A stretch of 64,000 nt of DNA from Sorghum bicolor. Taxonomy: Eukaryota > Streptophyta > Magnoliopsida > Poales > Poaceae. A model generated the notes under the pieces. That model was not told the DNA's origin, ran no database searches, and saw only the letters and a list, made by a program, of their open reading frames with translations. Below, one piece after another: positions 10,711 through 23,254 of the stretch. Positions within the stretch are counted from its first letter, which is position 1. The number at the start of each line of letters is the position of its first letter. The stretch is taken from contig NC_012876.2 of NCBI RefSeq assembly GCF_000003195.3, positions 59,328,407 through 59,392,406 on the forward strand. The letters run 5' to 3'. The translations under genes were made by a program, and so were the position numbers.

Positions 10711-11233
10711 AACGGCACGCCATTGTTGCCACAACAGTGAAGGTACGGTGACGCGGGCGACCAATCTCGTTCTCAACGACTGGGTTGACGGGTCCCATCG
10801 GCAGAGGAAGAAAGGGGGCACCGTCACGGAGGCTCCTTCCTCTGGGCACCTCGTCTATTTTCCCCTCTTCTGCTCCATTCCCCCTATCATGTCTCCCAAG
10901 GATCCTCCCTTGAACTATAAAAGGAAGGACTTGGAACCCTTCTAGGGTAAGCTCTCTGGACTTCTCCAAGTTCACAACACATGGCTCCGACCGCACGCAA
11001 CACAGAGACTTGGGAGCTCTCTCTCTCTCTCTCTCTTTCTCTCTTTCTCTCTCTCTCCCATTTGTAACCCCTACATAAACTAGTCAAACAGCGGGTAGCA
11101 CAACAGCGCCGCGTGTGGAGTAGGGACATTCTGCCCGAACCAGCATAATTCCTTGTGCCCACTTTAGTTAATCATCCGAGCCTAAACACGCAATCGTACG
11201 AAGTTACTAGCCGGTGGCTTCATAACACCGACA
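10711..11233 (+). mobile_element. LTR-like segment, copy 2 (5'-truncated)
   Basis: This is a second copy of 10161-10671, starting at the AACGGCACGCC phrase and ending ...ACACCGACA. It has its own TATA (near 10917) and a CT-rich tract at about 11018-11056. Both copies are followed by the same sequence containing CAAGCGGATATAGA, so the two form a tandem duplication with a period near 550 bp (10161-11270) rather than two separate insertions. Confidence 0.6.
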
Positions 11234-11270
11234 GTGTCACAAGCGGATATAGATATTACAAAACATTGTA

Positions 11271-13525
11271 TGTATGTTGTGTTAGAAATAAACAAAGAGA
11301 GAGCGCTAAGGAGAAGTAATTTTGTTAGCAATAGATTTTTTTGAGGGGAAGTTATATAGATAATATATATAAACAAGAACTAAAATGTTTATATCTTTTA
11401 TTAAGATTCAAGCCCACGAATTGATACACTAATTAAATTATAGGCTCATTAAGTGGCGAAGGCATAAGAAAGGCCCCAAATTTTGAGGGGCCCCAGTTTT
11501 CATCACTGCAGCCCATCATGGCTAATATTCCCTAGCCCAATTCAGCAAAATTTCCATCACGTGGGCCTTCGCGCTCGTTTCTGGCCGTGCTGCGACTGTA
11601 CAGCATCTCGGTGAGGACGGCAGCCGTACAGGCCCCAGGGCGGCGAGTCCACCTACTGTGATCTCTCCATTCGCTCCTTCATCAGTGATTCAGTTCATCA
11701 GTTCATCTTGATCCTTGTCGTCGTGTTCATCCTCTGATGAATCAATCGCCGTGTATCCATGCCGTTGTGGACGCAGGACATTAATCGTCACGTCCCAAGC
11801 AGAGTGGTAGGCGCGGCTGCATTTGCGTACACAACTGTCGGCAAAGGTAACAAGGTAATTTATTAATGGTAAAAAAACAAGGCAATTTATTTTCCTTTAA
11901 TCTTTTCAAATCATTCATAAGAACTAGCTTGTTTGTTATTTATTAATGTTGATTCACATCTCTCTCATGGCACCCGCAATGGTTAGAGTCAGCTACGAGC
12001 TCTAAGCCAACTTCTCAAATAATACTAACTTTTAGCATATAACTTTTAATAAAAATAACCCTACATGGCCACATAAGCTTGAAATGTGTGTAAGAGTTTA
12101 TTTCTTTATTAAGAGCTAGCTTTTCTCATTATGAGAAAAATTCTTAGAAAAAATCTCTCAATACAGTTTGTTCTTGGAATATGATTCGAATTCTAGTCCG
12201 AGTCTTGCGTACTCCTTAGCCTGCGCTTCGAATTACGTTAATTAGTAGATTGTTTTCGTATTGGACTGTAGTTTGTCTGCCTTATATATACTTCTTGTAC
12301 GTTGCACGGGAGTGCGAGACGACTCATTGGATTCTATATGTTTTCTAAACTCTCCTCATACAGTAAAGATTGTTGGTTGGTACCTCTAGTTTTTTCTAAG
12401 GATTTGTTATGTAAAAATTTGTGTCTCGTGTTTAGTTCGATTTGTATTATTTGCTAACCATACATGTACAACAACTGGTCTTGATGTCTGGTTCATTCAA
12501 GCTATACCTTATGAATCTAGTTACCAAAGAATTTAATTCAACTTAGAAAGTTACTATACATAGGTTTTTATTAGAAAAGAGGAGTTTCCTCTGATGATAA
12601 TTAGATATTTGATCAGCACTTCTCCTATATTTTAGGTTTCTGTATTTTAAGATGATTTTCGACAACATTTTTGCGTACAAGTAAATTATCACTTTTATGA
12701 TTTATTATTTGTCTTTGTGTCATAACATATTAAATTTTTGTTCTTGTCTAGCTATAAAATAATTGTTCTTAAATTATTTTTGTCCTAACACATCTTAGAT
12801 TTTGTCAGGTTTTTGGTTCTGCCTAACGAATTTATTATTCTCAGAACCAATAACTGTAGATTATGAGTCTATTCGTTTGAGCTTATCCGTCGAATCTGCT
12901 AGCCATTTAGCAGTATTTTCTCTCACAATAAATCAGAGAACGGTACTTTCAGCTATAACTTTTTAGACAAGTGAACAGGCGAATTTGTAACGAACTAAAA
13001 CTGTAATTTCAATATAAAATATATGTAGTAGCTATCACTTGAAAGAAAACTAAAGTTCAGCCATTTGAATTTTTTTAAAAAAATCCCTTTGATCAGGGCT
13101 CTGCAGTTGATAACTAGACACCTGATCATTGAAGATTTCACTTCAAGTAGTAAGACTCTAAAGTTGAATAACTATATACTATTCTTGATATTATACCGTT
13201 GTAGTAATACTCCATTTATCATAAAAAGGAAAGATCATATAGGTTTGGTTGAAATAGTTAGCACTTTGCTAACTTTCCTGTTTTTTGTTTAAGGTTAATG
13301 AAGTGCTGGGAAGCAACGCTCGACGGTTTAGTTAAAAAAACTATGAAAAATTTAACCAAATTCATATAGACAAAAATATCATTATTTATAACACTAAATT
13401 GATTATACTATGAAATTATATTACATGACAAATTAAATGATACTAATTTGGTATCATAAATATCAATCTATTTTTTTATACATTATATCAAACTTACAAC
13501 AGTTTAATTTTGACTAAACATATAA
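11271..13525. other. Gene-free stretch with decayed repeats
   Basis: I recognise no gene. A GC-richer island at about 11440-11830 contains a GGCCCCAAATTTTGAGGGGCC-type palindrome and could be a transposon 5' end. Positions 12830-12990 look like MITE remnants, and 13320-13500 resembles the AT-rich interior of a Stowaway-like element. All are too degraded to bound. Confidence 0.4.
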
Positions 13526-13740
13526 GGGCACTCAGGGCACTCACAATGCAAGACTCTATCACAGAGTCCAAGACACTTAATTACATATTATTTATGATAT
13601 TTTGCTGATGTGGCAGCATATTTATTGAAGAAAGAGGTAGAAAAAATAAGACTCCAAGTCTTATTTAGACTCCAAGTCCACATTATTCGAGGTAATAAAT
13701 AACTTTAGACTCTATGATAAAGTCTACATTGTGAGTGCCC
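13526..13740. mobile_element. Tourist-like MITE (GGGCACTC family), left unit of a compound
   Basis: The terminal inverted repeat is GGGCACTC(A)CAATGCA...TGTGAGTGCCC. The left end has a short AGGGCACTC duplication. TAA (13523-13525) precedes it. It shares the internal TTGCTGATGTGGCAGCA region with copies at 37307, 59968 and 60176. There is no coding capacity; movement would need a PIF/Harbinger transposase from elsewhere. Confidence 0.8.
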
Positions 13741-13931
13741 TCACAATGCAAGACTCTATCACAGAGTCCAAGACAATTAATTACATATTATTTATGGTAT
13801 TTTGCTGATGTTGCAGCATATTTATTGAAGAAAGAGGTAGAAAAAATAAGACTCCAAGTCTTATTTAGACTCTAAGTCTACATTGTTAGAGGTAATAAAT
13901 AACTTTGGATTCTATTGCATTGTGAGTGTTC
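13741..13931. mobile_element. Tourist-like MITE, right unit of the compound
   Basis: A second copy is fused directly to the first and lacks its own outermost GGGCAC. It ends GTGAGTGTTC followed by TAA (13932-13934). The pair is thus framed by a single TAA on each side. Confidence 0.8.
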
Positions 13932-13934
13932 TAA

Positions 13935-14490
13935 GGTCCTTTTTAACGAACGGGTATATTATGCCATATATGTTATTTTGTCATTCTATTTTTTTTTTCC
14001 TTACCGTGCTAGGTCCTATTTTAAAGTTTGGCACATGGCCTCGGTTGCTGGGGCGGCCTGTTAAATCAATCCACGCCACATTTTCGCCGGATACGTATCT
14101 TTGCTTTAAAAAAAACAAAGAGAACTGATGCACAGGACATGAATCAACCATATAAATTAAACTCTGAACTTAACTCTTTATATATGTCACAATTCAACGT
14201 TGATAAACCGTCACAGATGATAGAATTTTATGATATTTTTTTCAAACGTCACCAATAAACCGTCATGTAATAAAGTCTTATTTCGTGTAGTGAACTTATC
14301 TTTGACTTCTCCTTCACATTTGCTTTGTTTTAGTTTTTCACGCTACCGTGTAGCTACCACTTCAAACTAAGAATGGACAATACATGAGTAGCTTTCCACA
14401 GATCAGGATGTAATCACCTGGGTCAAGATTTGCATAGTAATAGGATTAGTCCACATTCCAGGATCGATAGCGTGAACGTGAGATTGTAGA
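13935..14490. other. Gene-free stretch
   Basis: AT-rich sequence between the compound MITE and the LINE 3' end. I see no open frame with recognisable content. A small repeat of "AACCGTCA" phrases occurs at about 14200-14265. Confidence 0.45.
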
Positions 14491-14645
14491 TTTTTTTGGA
14501 TAATGGATGAAACATCCGGCTTCATCTATCCAAAGATAGAATCAGACCAATTATTACAAAACTTTCACAAAGGGCAAAAGTAAAAGCTGCGACAGAATTG
14601 CAGCCCACAATAAGGAAAAGAAAACATTCGAAGTAAAGTTTGAAA

Positions 14646-17600
14646 CTAAGCATGACCAATGTAGCTTGACGATAACCACCCATTGGAACTAAAAAAATGC
14701 AAGGCCGACGTTTCTAGGACCTGCCCCACGAGATTTAACTGCTCCCGTTGATCGTCATGCCGCTGCAAGTGTGCCCCCTGTCGAAGCCAGTGTGTTCCCC
14801 TGAAGAGTACCTGCAAGAAAGATTTTGGTCTGCATCTGTCAAAAACCACTTCGTTTCGGGTTATCCAAATTGCCCAATAGAGCGATGCGGCTGCCGTTAA
14901 TAACAATGAATTATACTTTTTAGTGCCTAATTTTGTCCATCTTAAAAACAGATCATCTATATTTGTTGGCGGTGGCAATCCAAAAATTATATGAACAGCG
15001 CGCCATAAGAATTTGGCATAAACACAATAAAAAAAGAGATGATTAATTGTTTCTGGAAAGTGACAAAAACAACAACCTCTGTCACCACTCCAGTCTAACT
15101 AAGTTATCCTTAGTTAAAACCACTTTTTTTTTGTAAATACCAAAGAAAAATTTTAATTTTCATTGGTAACTTAGTTTGCCAGATATCTTGTGACACCCGA
15201 ACCCCATTGTTAATCAACGCAGCATACATAGACTTAACTGTAAAGATCCCAGACGCATTCAACCCCAAGACAAATACATCCTTCTGGTCTACCAAGTGAA
15301 GATCCTGTACAGACGCTACAATTCTGTGCCAAGCCAATAGGTTTGCACCCACTAGATTTCGTCTAAAAGAAATATTAAATGGAGTTGAACCGAGCACTTG
15401 TGCAACAGAATCATCCTTTCTCCGTACAATATTAAACAATGAAGAAAAATTATCCTTAAGGGGTTTATTTCCCAACCAAGTATCACTCCAGAACCTGGTT
15501 TGAGATCCATCTTTAATCTTAAATGAGCCAAGTTCCAAAAAAGAATCTTTGACATTCATTAGGCTTTTCCAAAAATGCGAATCCAATGGTTAATTTTTTA
15601 ACATAACTTTCTAAAGTCTTATTTTTAATATACTTTTCTCTTAATAATTCCTGCCACATGACGTCCTCGTTCAAGAATTTGAATAACCACTTACTTAATA
15701 AACACTTATTTTGCGTATCCAGATTTTGAATGCCAACCCCACCTTGACTCTTTGGCTGACATAACACCTCCCACTTTGCCAACCTATATTTTCTTTTATG
15801 CTGATCATTTTGCCAATAGAATCGAGATCTGAAGCAATCTATTTTTTCTAACACACCACGTGGAACTTCGAAAAACAACATCATAAACATCGGTAAACTA
15901 GACAGCACCGAGTTTATAAGAACCAGTCGCCCTCCTACAGATAACATTTTCCCTTTCCAGCCACTCAGTCTCTTCTCAATTCTATCTTCGATAATCTTCC
16001 AATCATTATTATTTAACTTTCTAGTGTTCATAGGAAGTCCCAGATAATGGAATGGGTAATTACCGACCACACAACCAAACAGTTGCGAATAGAACTCCTC
16101 GTATTCTTTTGCTTCACCAAAGCAAAAGATTTCACTTTTATGAAAGTTTATCTTTAGGCCCGATAATTGCTCAAAGGTTGTCAATAACAGTTTCATATTG
16201 ACTGCCTTCTCAATATCATGGCTCATAAAGATGACTGTGTCATCCGCATACTGAAGGATTGACAAACCATCCTCGATTAAATCAGGAATAACCCCCTCGA
16301 CCTGACCTTCCTCTTTCGCTCTGGCAATTAGAATGGCTAACATGTCGACTACTATATTAAATAGTATAGGCGACATAGGATCACCTTGTCTAAGGCCTTT
16401 TTTGGTCTGGAAGTAAGACCCTAATTGATCATTCACCTTAATGTTAACATTGCCCCCTTCAGTAAATCTCTGTACCCACTGACACCATTTTTGTGAAAAA
16501 CCTTTCATTCTTAAAGTTTGTTGTAAAAAACTCCATTTAATCTTATCATAGGCTTTTTCAAAGTCTATTTTGAAAATCACGCCATTCTTCTTTTTTGAGT
16601 GTAGCTCGTGTATTGTTTCATGCAAAATTACCGCTCCCTCCATAATATTTCTTCCTCGCAGAAAGGCTGTCTGAGTAGGTCTAATTATTTTCTGAGCTAT
16701 GGAAGTCAATCTGTTGGTTGCGACTTTAGTGAAGATTTTGAAAGATACATTCGTAAACAAATAGGTCTGTATTGCTGAATGACTCTCGCATCCTTCTTTT
16801 TTGGCAACAAAATTATAGTTCCAAAATTAAGGCGATTCAAATGCAAATTACCTTGATGGAATTCCGAGAACAAAGCCATCAGATCATCCTTTATAACAGA
16901 CCAGAAAACCTGATAAAACTCTGGAGGAAAGCCATCTGGCCAGGCGCCTTATTATGTTCCATCTGGAAAATCGCAACCCGCACTTCTTCTTCCAAAAAAG
17001 GTTGGGTTAAAAACTCATTTTCCAGTTCAGAGACTTGTGGAATATCACCGGTTTGAGTCTCATCCAGCTCGATCGGAGTGATCTCTGGTGGACCAAACAA
17101 ATTCTTATAATAACCAGTAATATGCGCTTTTAGTTGTGCATCACCAGTTATTAAATTAACCCCATCCTCCAACTGAAAAATTCGAGTTTTTCGATGCCTG
17201 CCATTAGCCAGTAAATGATAATATTTTGTGTTTGCATCTCCTTCTAGAAGGTGTTTTAATTTTGCTCTTTGGTACCACTTTATCTCCTCTTCCCTCAACA
17301 GCTCATACAATCGTTCGTTGAGTACATGTTTTAAATCCACCTCCTGCTGAGTAAGGAGCATTATTTCTGCCTTTTTATCGAGGGCATCTAGTTTATTCAG
17401 AATTGTTTCTTTTTCCTTTTTATACACGCCACTGACATTTCTTGCCCATCCTCTTAGATATTGACGAAGCCTGCTTATTTTGGCTTGCCACCGTTCTATA
17501 GGTGAGCCACTGACTATTGTACTTTGCCACACATCCTTAACCATCTCACAAAATCCTTCCCTCAGCAACCAACCCAATTCTAATTTGAATTGAGGCTGAT

Positions 17601-18315
17601 AATTTGAGGACGGATTATTTGTAGAAAATAGCAGGGGTGTGTGATCCGAAATTTCCCTAGTCAGTGCTTGAACAGTGGTATGCGGAAACTTAGATTCAAA
17701 ATCTGTACAAACTAGAACTCTATCTAATCTCTCAAAAGTCTGAATTGGTAAATTATTTGCCCAAGTGAAATTACGCCCGGACATCTCAATCTCTCTCAAG
17801 TTTAAAGAGTCAATCACCGCATTGAATAAAAAGGGCCACCTATTATTAAAATTAGCATTATTTTTCTCTTGTGGTCGCCATATGATATTAAAGTCGCCCC
17901 CTATAATTATAGGTAAAGCTTCCTTAGAACATACATTGACTATTTCAGATAAGAACAGAGATTTATATTCTACTTGCGCCGGGCCATAGACTGAAATCAA
18001 ATTAAACTTAAAGTCATGCTCTCTCCGCCTGATCTTAAAGCGAACAAAAAAATCTCCTTCCTCAATCTCCCCTATATCAAAGTTAAGAAGATTAATACCT
18101 AGTAACATACCCCCAGACCGTCCCCGCGGAGCCATACAATGCCATAAATAATCTCTGCCAGCACAGATATTATTTAAAGTGGATTGTGGAAAATTTGCTC
18201 TACCAGTTTCTGACAAGGCAATGAAATCTAGGTTCTTCTCTTTTGTTAACTCATTCAAAAATCTATACTTTTTACAGTCCGCAAATCCATTACAATTCCA
18301 AAAAATACCCTTCAT
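14646..18315 (-). pseudogene. LINE ORF2: endonuclease and reverse transcriptase, frameshifted
   Basis: It starts at the ATG at 18315 with an APE-type endonuclease (18315 to about 17600; SETG, GGDFN and SDHTPLL motifs), then a linker. The reverse transcriptase (about 16760-15700) shows the FEKAYD, LRQGDPMSP and YADD motifs; the YADD aspartates are intact. A zf-RVT domain follows (15586-15110), and the C-terminal tail ends at 14646. Normally one chain of about 1,200 residues nicks the target and copies element RNA. Here the frame breaks at least three times: near 16937 inside the APGPDGFP-type motif (one base missing), near 16760, and near 15586. Further disruption lies between 15110 and 14978. 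It is therefore not functional in cis. Confidence 0.85.
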
Positions 18316-21300
18316 TGCGACCGACTTTGTGATTTGCGATTCTTCTTCCTAGAGCCTTTTACAGATGATAAGGGGGTTTGAAGACCCTTAGGGTCACAAC
18401 CTCCATCACCTAAACCCTCTGCTATCTCCGAGCAAATTAAATTAAGTGCATCCAAATCCAGAGAATCTTCGAAAGAACAAGCTGAAGCATCGTCCAAAAT
18501 CTCTTTATTCGAAGTATCAATTGTTTTAAATTCAGCTATACGTTGTAATTCTAAATTTCTTAAATTTTCTAATGAATTATGAATCTGAGCAGTATCATCC
18601 CCTAACCGAACCCCTATAGAATTGACTGAAAGTAAAAGACTAGTGTCATCCCGGGAAATAAAAGAAAGTGTAAGGGGATTTTTACCTTTATCATTAGCGA
18701 TCTCCAGGTTGTGGCGCGCTTTCAACTTTGTTGCCTTCTCTACCGAGTCTTGATTTGAAGTTGCGGCCGTCCTCTTACTTGACCTCACAGGAGACACTGT
18801 CCCACCTTTCTGGCCTTTCAGCTTGTTAAGCTTGGCAGAGTCATTATTTGGGTTCAAAAGCTTGGCATTCCAAACACCAGTTGGCTCGGCGGTCATCAAT
18901 ATCACTGGATTTGGTTCTTCAGGCTTACTGTTATTTTTTGCAGCTTCAACAGAGGGGCTATCCTGCTGACTTGTTCCACCAATACCAGCCTTCTTTGTAG
19001 GATGTGGTGCCTGATCCGCTTTTTTTATCTATGTCCATCGGTTTGTCACCATTTCCCTCCTCTTTAGGGTCATCATCATTAGGATCATCATCCTCATTAG
19101 GCTCTTCATCTTCCAATTTAGAATCAAGATCAAGCAAGATTGGCTCACCCTCAGGCGCCTCCTGCTCCACCCCAAAATGCAACTGGTAGATAAATTCCCC
19201 AATGACCACATCTACAAAAGCTGGAATTAGAGCAGAATCTATCACTGCTACTCTCATTCTTGATCTCCCATTTTTTTTGTAAACTTAATGTCTACAGATT
19301 TGGGTACACCTAGAATTGAGGCAATTGCCCAAATAATGGGAAATTCCCTAAATTCACTAGGAAGTCCCCGAAACTGTACCCAAACTTTCTCAATCTCGTA
19401 CTTGTAAACATCCTCTTCTGAGCTTTTCTCAAATTGAATTTTTCCTTCGAAAGACTTTGTCACCATAGGGCCCCAATTGACCACAGTGTCAAGCCAAACA
19501 GTGGAGGGGAAATTAGTGGTGAAGGCATCTTTTCCTTTCTCCTCAATCTCCCATTTGAACTTTCCTGGTAGTAGTTTTTCCAGTTCCACTGCTAACATTC
19601 CAGCAGTAATGGAACCTGCCAATACACGTACCACTGCGGATTTCTCTTCCACTTTATCTTTTTGAAACTCAGAAAAAACAGGGATATAATAAAATCCAAG
19701 CCCCTCCACAGCATAGCCATAAGGAAGAGCAGATAAATTAGTCTTTTTTTGCATAAGAACAAGTTTTCGCGACATGCTCTCTGCAGCAAAAATGACAAGA
19801 AAGAACTGCTGTGCACTCATGACTTGTGTGCCCTTTAATGAGACACCTGAAACAGAAAGGCTTGCCCTTGCTCTTTTTAATACCCTTGGATCACTCTGGT
19901 AAATCAACATTCATTGGCTCATTGTCAGGATTATGTGGGACAGTGTCTTTTGGTACCTCAGCTGTTGTCTTGTTTTCAACCGGACAATGCGGTGAAAGTT
20001 CCAGCTTGCTCCCCTGCTTGTGTAGCCCAGCGGGAGGGGCCTGGTGAAGCTCCTGGCCAGCCGAGGGGTGGCCGGGCTAGGGATCGCCGAGCACTGCTGA
20101 GCCAAGATGGTTATCGGCTGTAACAGCGATGGGGACACCTCCTGTGGCAGACTTGGTACCCGTTGCAGGCACCGTGGAGTGCTGTTGCTGGGCACCCAAG
20201 TTATGCCTCATCTGGTCAGCGATGTGGGCTCCGGTGCCGTAGTTCCCTCCCCCCATCGGAGTTGGGTTTGGGGTCGCCTGCTGTTGGAATTGTTGACCTC
20301 CATATCCTGCACCTCGGCCACGCTTGCCACCATAGCCGCCATAGTATGGACGACAGCCACGATTAGCACCGTGAAAACCTTGGTACCCATAGTTGTTCTG
20401 GCTGCCATAACCACCATAGCCACCATAGCCGCTACGACCTCCACCGAAGTTGCTTCCACGGCCACGATTATGGGGAAAAGACCCATAGCCACGGCCGCCT
20501 CTCCCTGCAAAACCTGGATCAAACCCCGGATTGAAACCAGGATTAAACCCCGGGCCTCCCCTTCCGCCTCCTTGCTGCCCGAACCCGCCACCATTAGCGC
20601 CCCCTTGCGCCGCCATCCCTTTTCCTTTCACTACTTCGGCAAAGGAACGCCGACGTGGGGAGGGAGCAGTCGGCGGCGACAGACTTGGTTTACGGCTGCG
20701 ACGTGATGCAGTACGAAGAAAAAGAGAACACAAACCCTTTGTGGGCCTATAGAATTTGCCAGGCCTAAATTGATACCGGTTAAATTTGTCAAGTTCGCGA
20801 GATTTATTTGGAACCGAATCTATCGCCGAAAAAAATTCTTCGTTGCACACGGTGGTGTTCACCGTAAGTGGGGCTGGAGCTAATGGAGGAAACGGATCCT
20901 GATTCCTGAAATCTCGCCCTTGTTGTTTTTCAAAGTTTTTTGAAAAAGTTGACATTGAATCTCTAACAACGCTGCCCAGCTCGGGACTTACCGCCGGCGA
21001 AAGTGAAACCGACGATCGCCCATAAGAAGCCTTGGCAAAAAAGTCTCCCAGCGTTTTGGGAGGTGAAATGCGGGGCGGCGGTAGCGGCCCTTGCCAAGGA
21101 ACTCCACCAGTAATCTTCCGGTTCACTAAATTAGAAACGATCGAGTGTGCAGACTTGAGTTTATCGGAAGTGTTACCTGCGTTCAGAGCATCTTCCGCTG
21201 CGATGAGCTCATCAATGGAGTACCCTGCTTCAAGCGCCAGCTGCACGAACTCGGGAGTAGAAGGATCCTCGTCCTCGGAATCATCCATTGCATCAGAAAG

Positions 21301-21469
21301 TGGCCCAAAACTTTGAGTGGATTGGTTGCGCTGCATGAATTGGCTTTGGCCGCTGGGTCACCGCCGTAACCATCTCCACGCACTGAGATAGTTCTTCGTG
21401 GCCACGCTTGACCAGCAGATCAGCATCTGGACCATCTTCTTCCACCACCAAGTTCGACGGAATCACCAT
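18312..21469 (-). pseudogene. LINE ORF1: RNA-binding protein, frameshifted
   Basis: The likely start is the ATG at 21469 (MVIPSNLVV...), with a frame change near 21336 into the long frame 21336-20077. That frame holds acidic and Ser/Pro-rich sequence, then a Gly-rich RGG/GYGG region (about 20630-20230). Next come two CCHC zinc knuckles (about 19865-19760; CFRC...H...C and CHFC...H...C). Their frame is cut by a TGA just upstream (about 19881) and a stop just downstream. A DUF4283-like, RRM-like domain follows (about 19700-19260; WVQFRGLP motif), then an acidic stretch and a basic tail ending at 18312. L1 ORF1 proteins bind element RNA; this copy is not translatable as one chain. Confidence 0.75.
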
Positions 21470-21580
21470 CTCCGAACGTTTTGTATATAGCCACACACTA
21501 AAAACACAGAGTGGTGATGACTGGGTTGCTTCATTCCATGGGCTGTTTTTAAACATACATAAAATTTGTAACATATTCAA

Positions 21581-23254
21581 CTTGAACGGACTTACCGGGT
21601 TTTATGTTCTGGTATTATAAATTTTTTGGCCACCCTCGAAATTACTGACGCAAAATTCAGCTGAACTGCCAAAAAAATAGACTTGAACATGGAATTTGAT
21701 TTTTTTCTAAAAATTTTAGATGTAATAAAATTTTAGCATGATTTATGACTACGCATCTATTGAATAGAAGAATATGCAATACAAAGAATACGAAATATAA
21801 GTTCAGAGACGTAATACGGAATATCATATCTCAATTTTGGTCACCCTAAAATTACCGAAATTCAAAAAAAAATATGGATTAGTTTTCACCGAATTTTTTA
21901 TCCCTGCTTATAGGTGTTCGTGGTCCCGCATAGCTCCTACAAATGTAATGACGTTGCTTGTTTAAGCACAGAGGAATATTGGGCAAGCGACCTTTAGAAT
22001 GCTATCCGTTAATTAATTAAGTGATTAAGTGACCAATGTATTGCTGATTATCCTATGGGAGATGACGACTTAAAATAATACCAGCTCAGGTCAGATCCAT
22101 ATCTGAATGAAACCTAAAAATGTCAACACTCAATAGAGAGTTAGGCACGTTATTTAACGTTGTTGGTGTTGAGATTTCTTGTGGGGAAAGACTACAACTA
22201 TGAACGTGTGAGCTCATGGATCTAGCGAGACGGCCCGCGCTATAGCTAGTTTTTTTATTATTATAGTAGCATTTGAATTTTTCTTATTTAAAAATATTTT
22301 TCAAATAATTTTGTTTCTTTTTAAAATTTTATTGGTTCTTCATCATGTACCCCATTGTATCTATAGAGGCACAATTTTTTTTGTAGTTATCGCCGATTAT
22401 TTAGTTTAAAAATATTGGATGTCTCTCTCCTATGTTTCTTTTTCCCCATTACTAGTCATGAATGTATAATTCTGTTGATGCCAATTCAAGGTAGCCTTTA
22501 ATTTTATCTTTATTCTCAATAAAATTATTGACCAAGTCTCTTATATATTGGTTAAAGCCTCTCACAAATTATTAAGTTCCTTACCCCTCTTCTTAGTTTA
22601 ATTTTGGGTCACCATGTACATTCTAATGCAGATTCAAAGCTGCCTTTTTTGGCTCACCATGTACATTCTAATTTTGGCTCACCATGTGGTAAAATCTTTA
22701 ATTTTTACAACTTTGGATATGGCATAATTTAATTAACATAAGCTATTATTTTTATGCACATAATATGTGCCACATGTATATATAAGTGCCCATTAACCTA
22801 AGAACGTGCTCAAACTAGCTAAATGGTTTTACAGAATGATTCTGATTCAGCAGAGAAACGTTTCTAAATATATTCTGGACTGAAACGTTCACAGGAGAAT
22901 ATAATCCAAGTTCCTACCAAGCGCATAGATTTTTCTACAGTTTAGTATTGGACTGAACAAACACAGATTTGAAAAAAAAAAAATGCAGCTGTGCATGGAT
23001 TTAAGACCTGACAAAACAACTTTCACAATAAAACCCGTTAACTTATTTATAATATTTGATCACTGCAAACTAATAGTAATGCTACATGACAACCAAAAGC
23101 CAGGAAATGAATGGAATACAGAATGCTAGAGCATGAAAACGCAAAAGCAGCTCGAGAATGCATGTTGAAACCACGGCCCTATGATCGGCAGTTGAAGTGT
23201 TACAAAATCTGTTCTTCTTTTATTTTCCAGCATGCTGCTGTATCTGTATATGTG
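21581..23254. other. Gene-free stretch
   Basis: AT-rich intergenic DNA between the LINE 5' end and the patatin-like gene. A GGCTCACCATGTACATTCTAAT phrase is duplicated with variation near 22610-22690. The region 23040-23254 is the likely 3' UTR and downstream flank of the minus-strand lipase gene. Confidence 0.5.

Larger units (their letters stand above)
14491..21580 (-). mobile_element. L1-type LINE, nearly full length, inactivated
   Basis: This is a minus-strand non-LTR retrotransposon of about 7.1 kb. Its 3' end is the conserved plant L1 tail (GCCGGATGTTTCATCC...TTATCC) followed by a short A-run, seen as T's at 14491-14497. ORF2 has endonuclease, reverse transcriptase and zf-RVT domains. 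ORF1 has a Gly-rich region, zinc knuckles and a DUF4283-like domain. ORF1 and ORF2 overlap by ATGA at 18312-18315. Both are broken by frameshifts and a nonsense codon. The 5' boundary is approximate and I could not find a convincing target-site duplication. Confidence 0.85.

Noticed and set aside
20107..20706. 199-codon plus-strand frame
   Set aside because: It is the antisense shadow of the Gly-rich part of LINE ORF1.
22225..22250. Possible Helitron 3' end (GCCCGCGCTATAGCTAGT)
   Set aside because: The hairpin is too weak and the spacing to CTAGT is poor. No matching TC start was seen.
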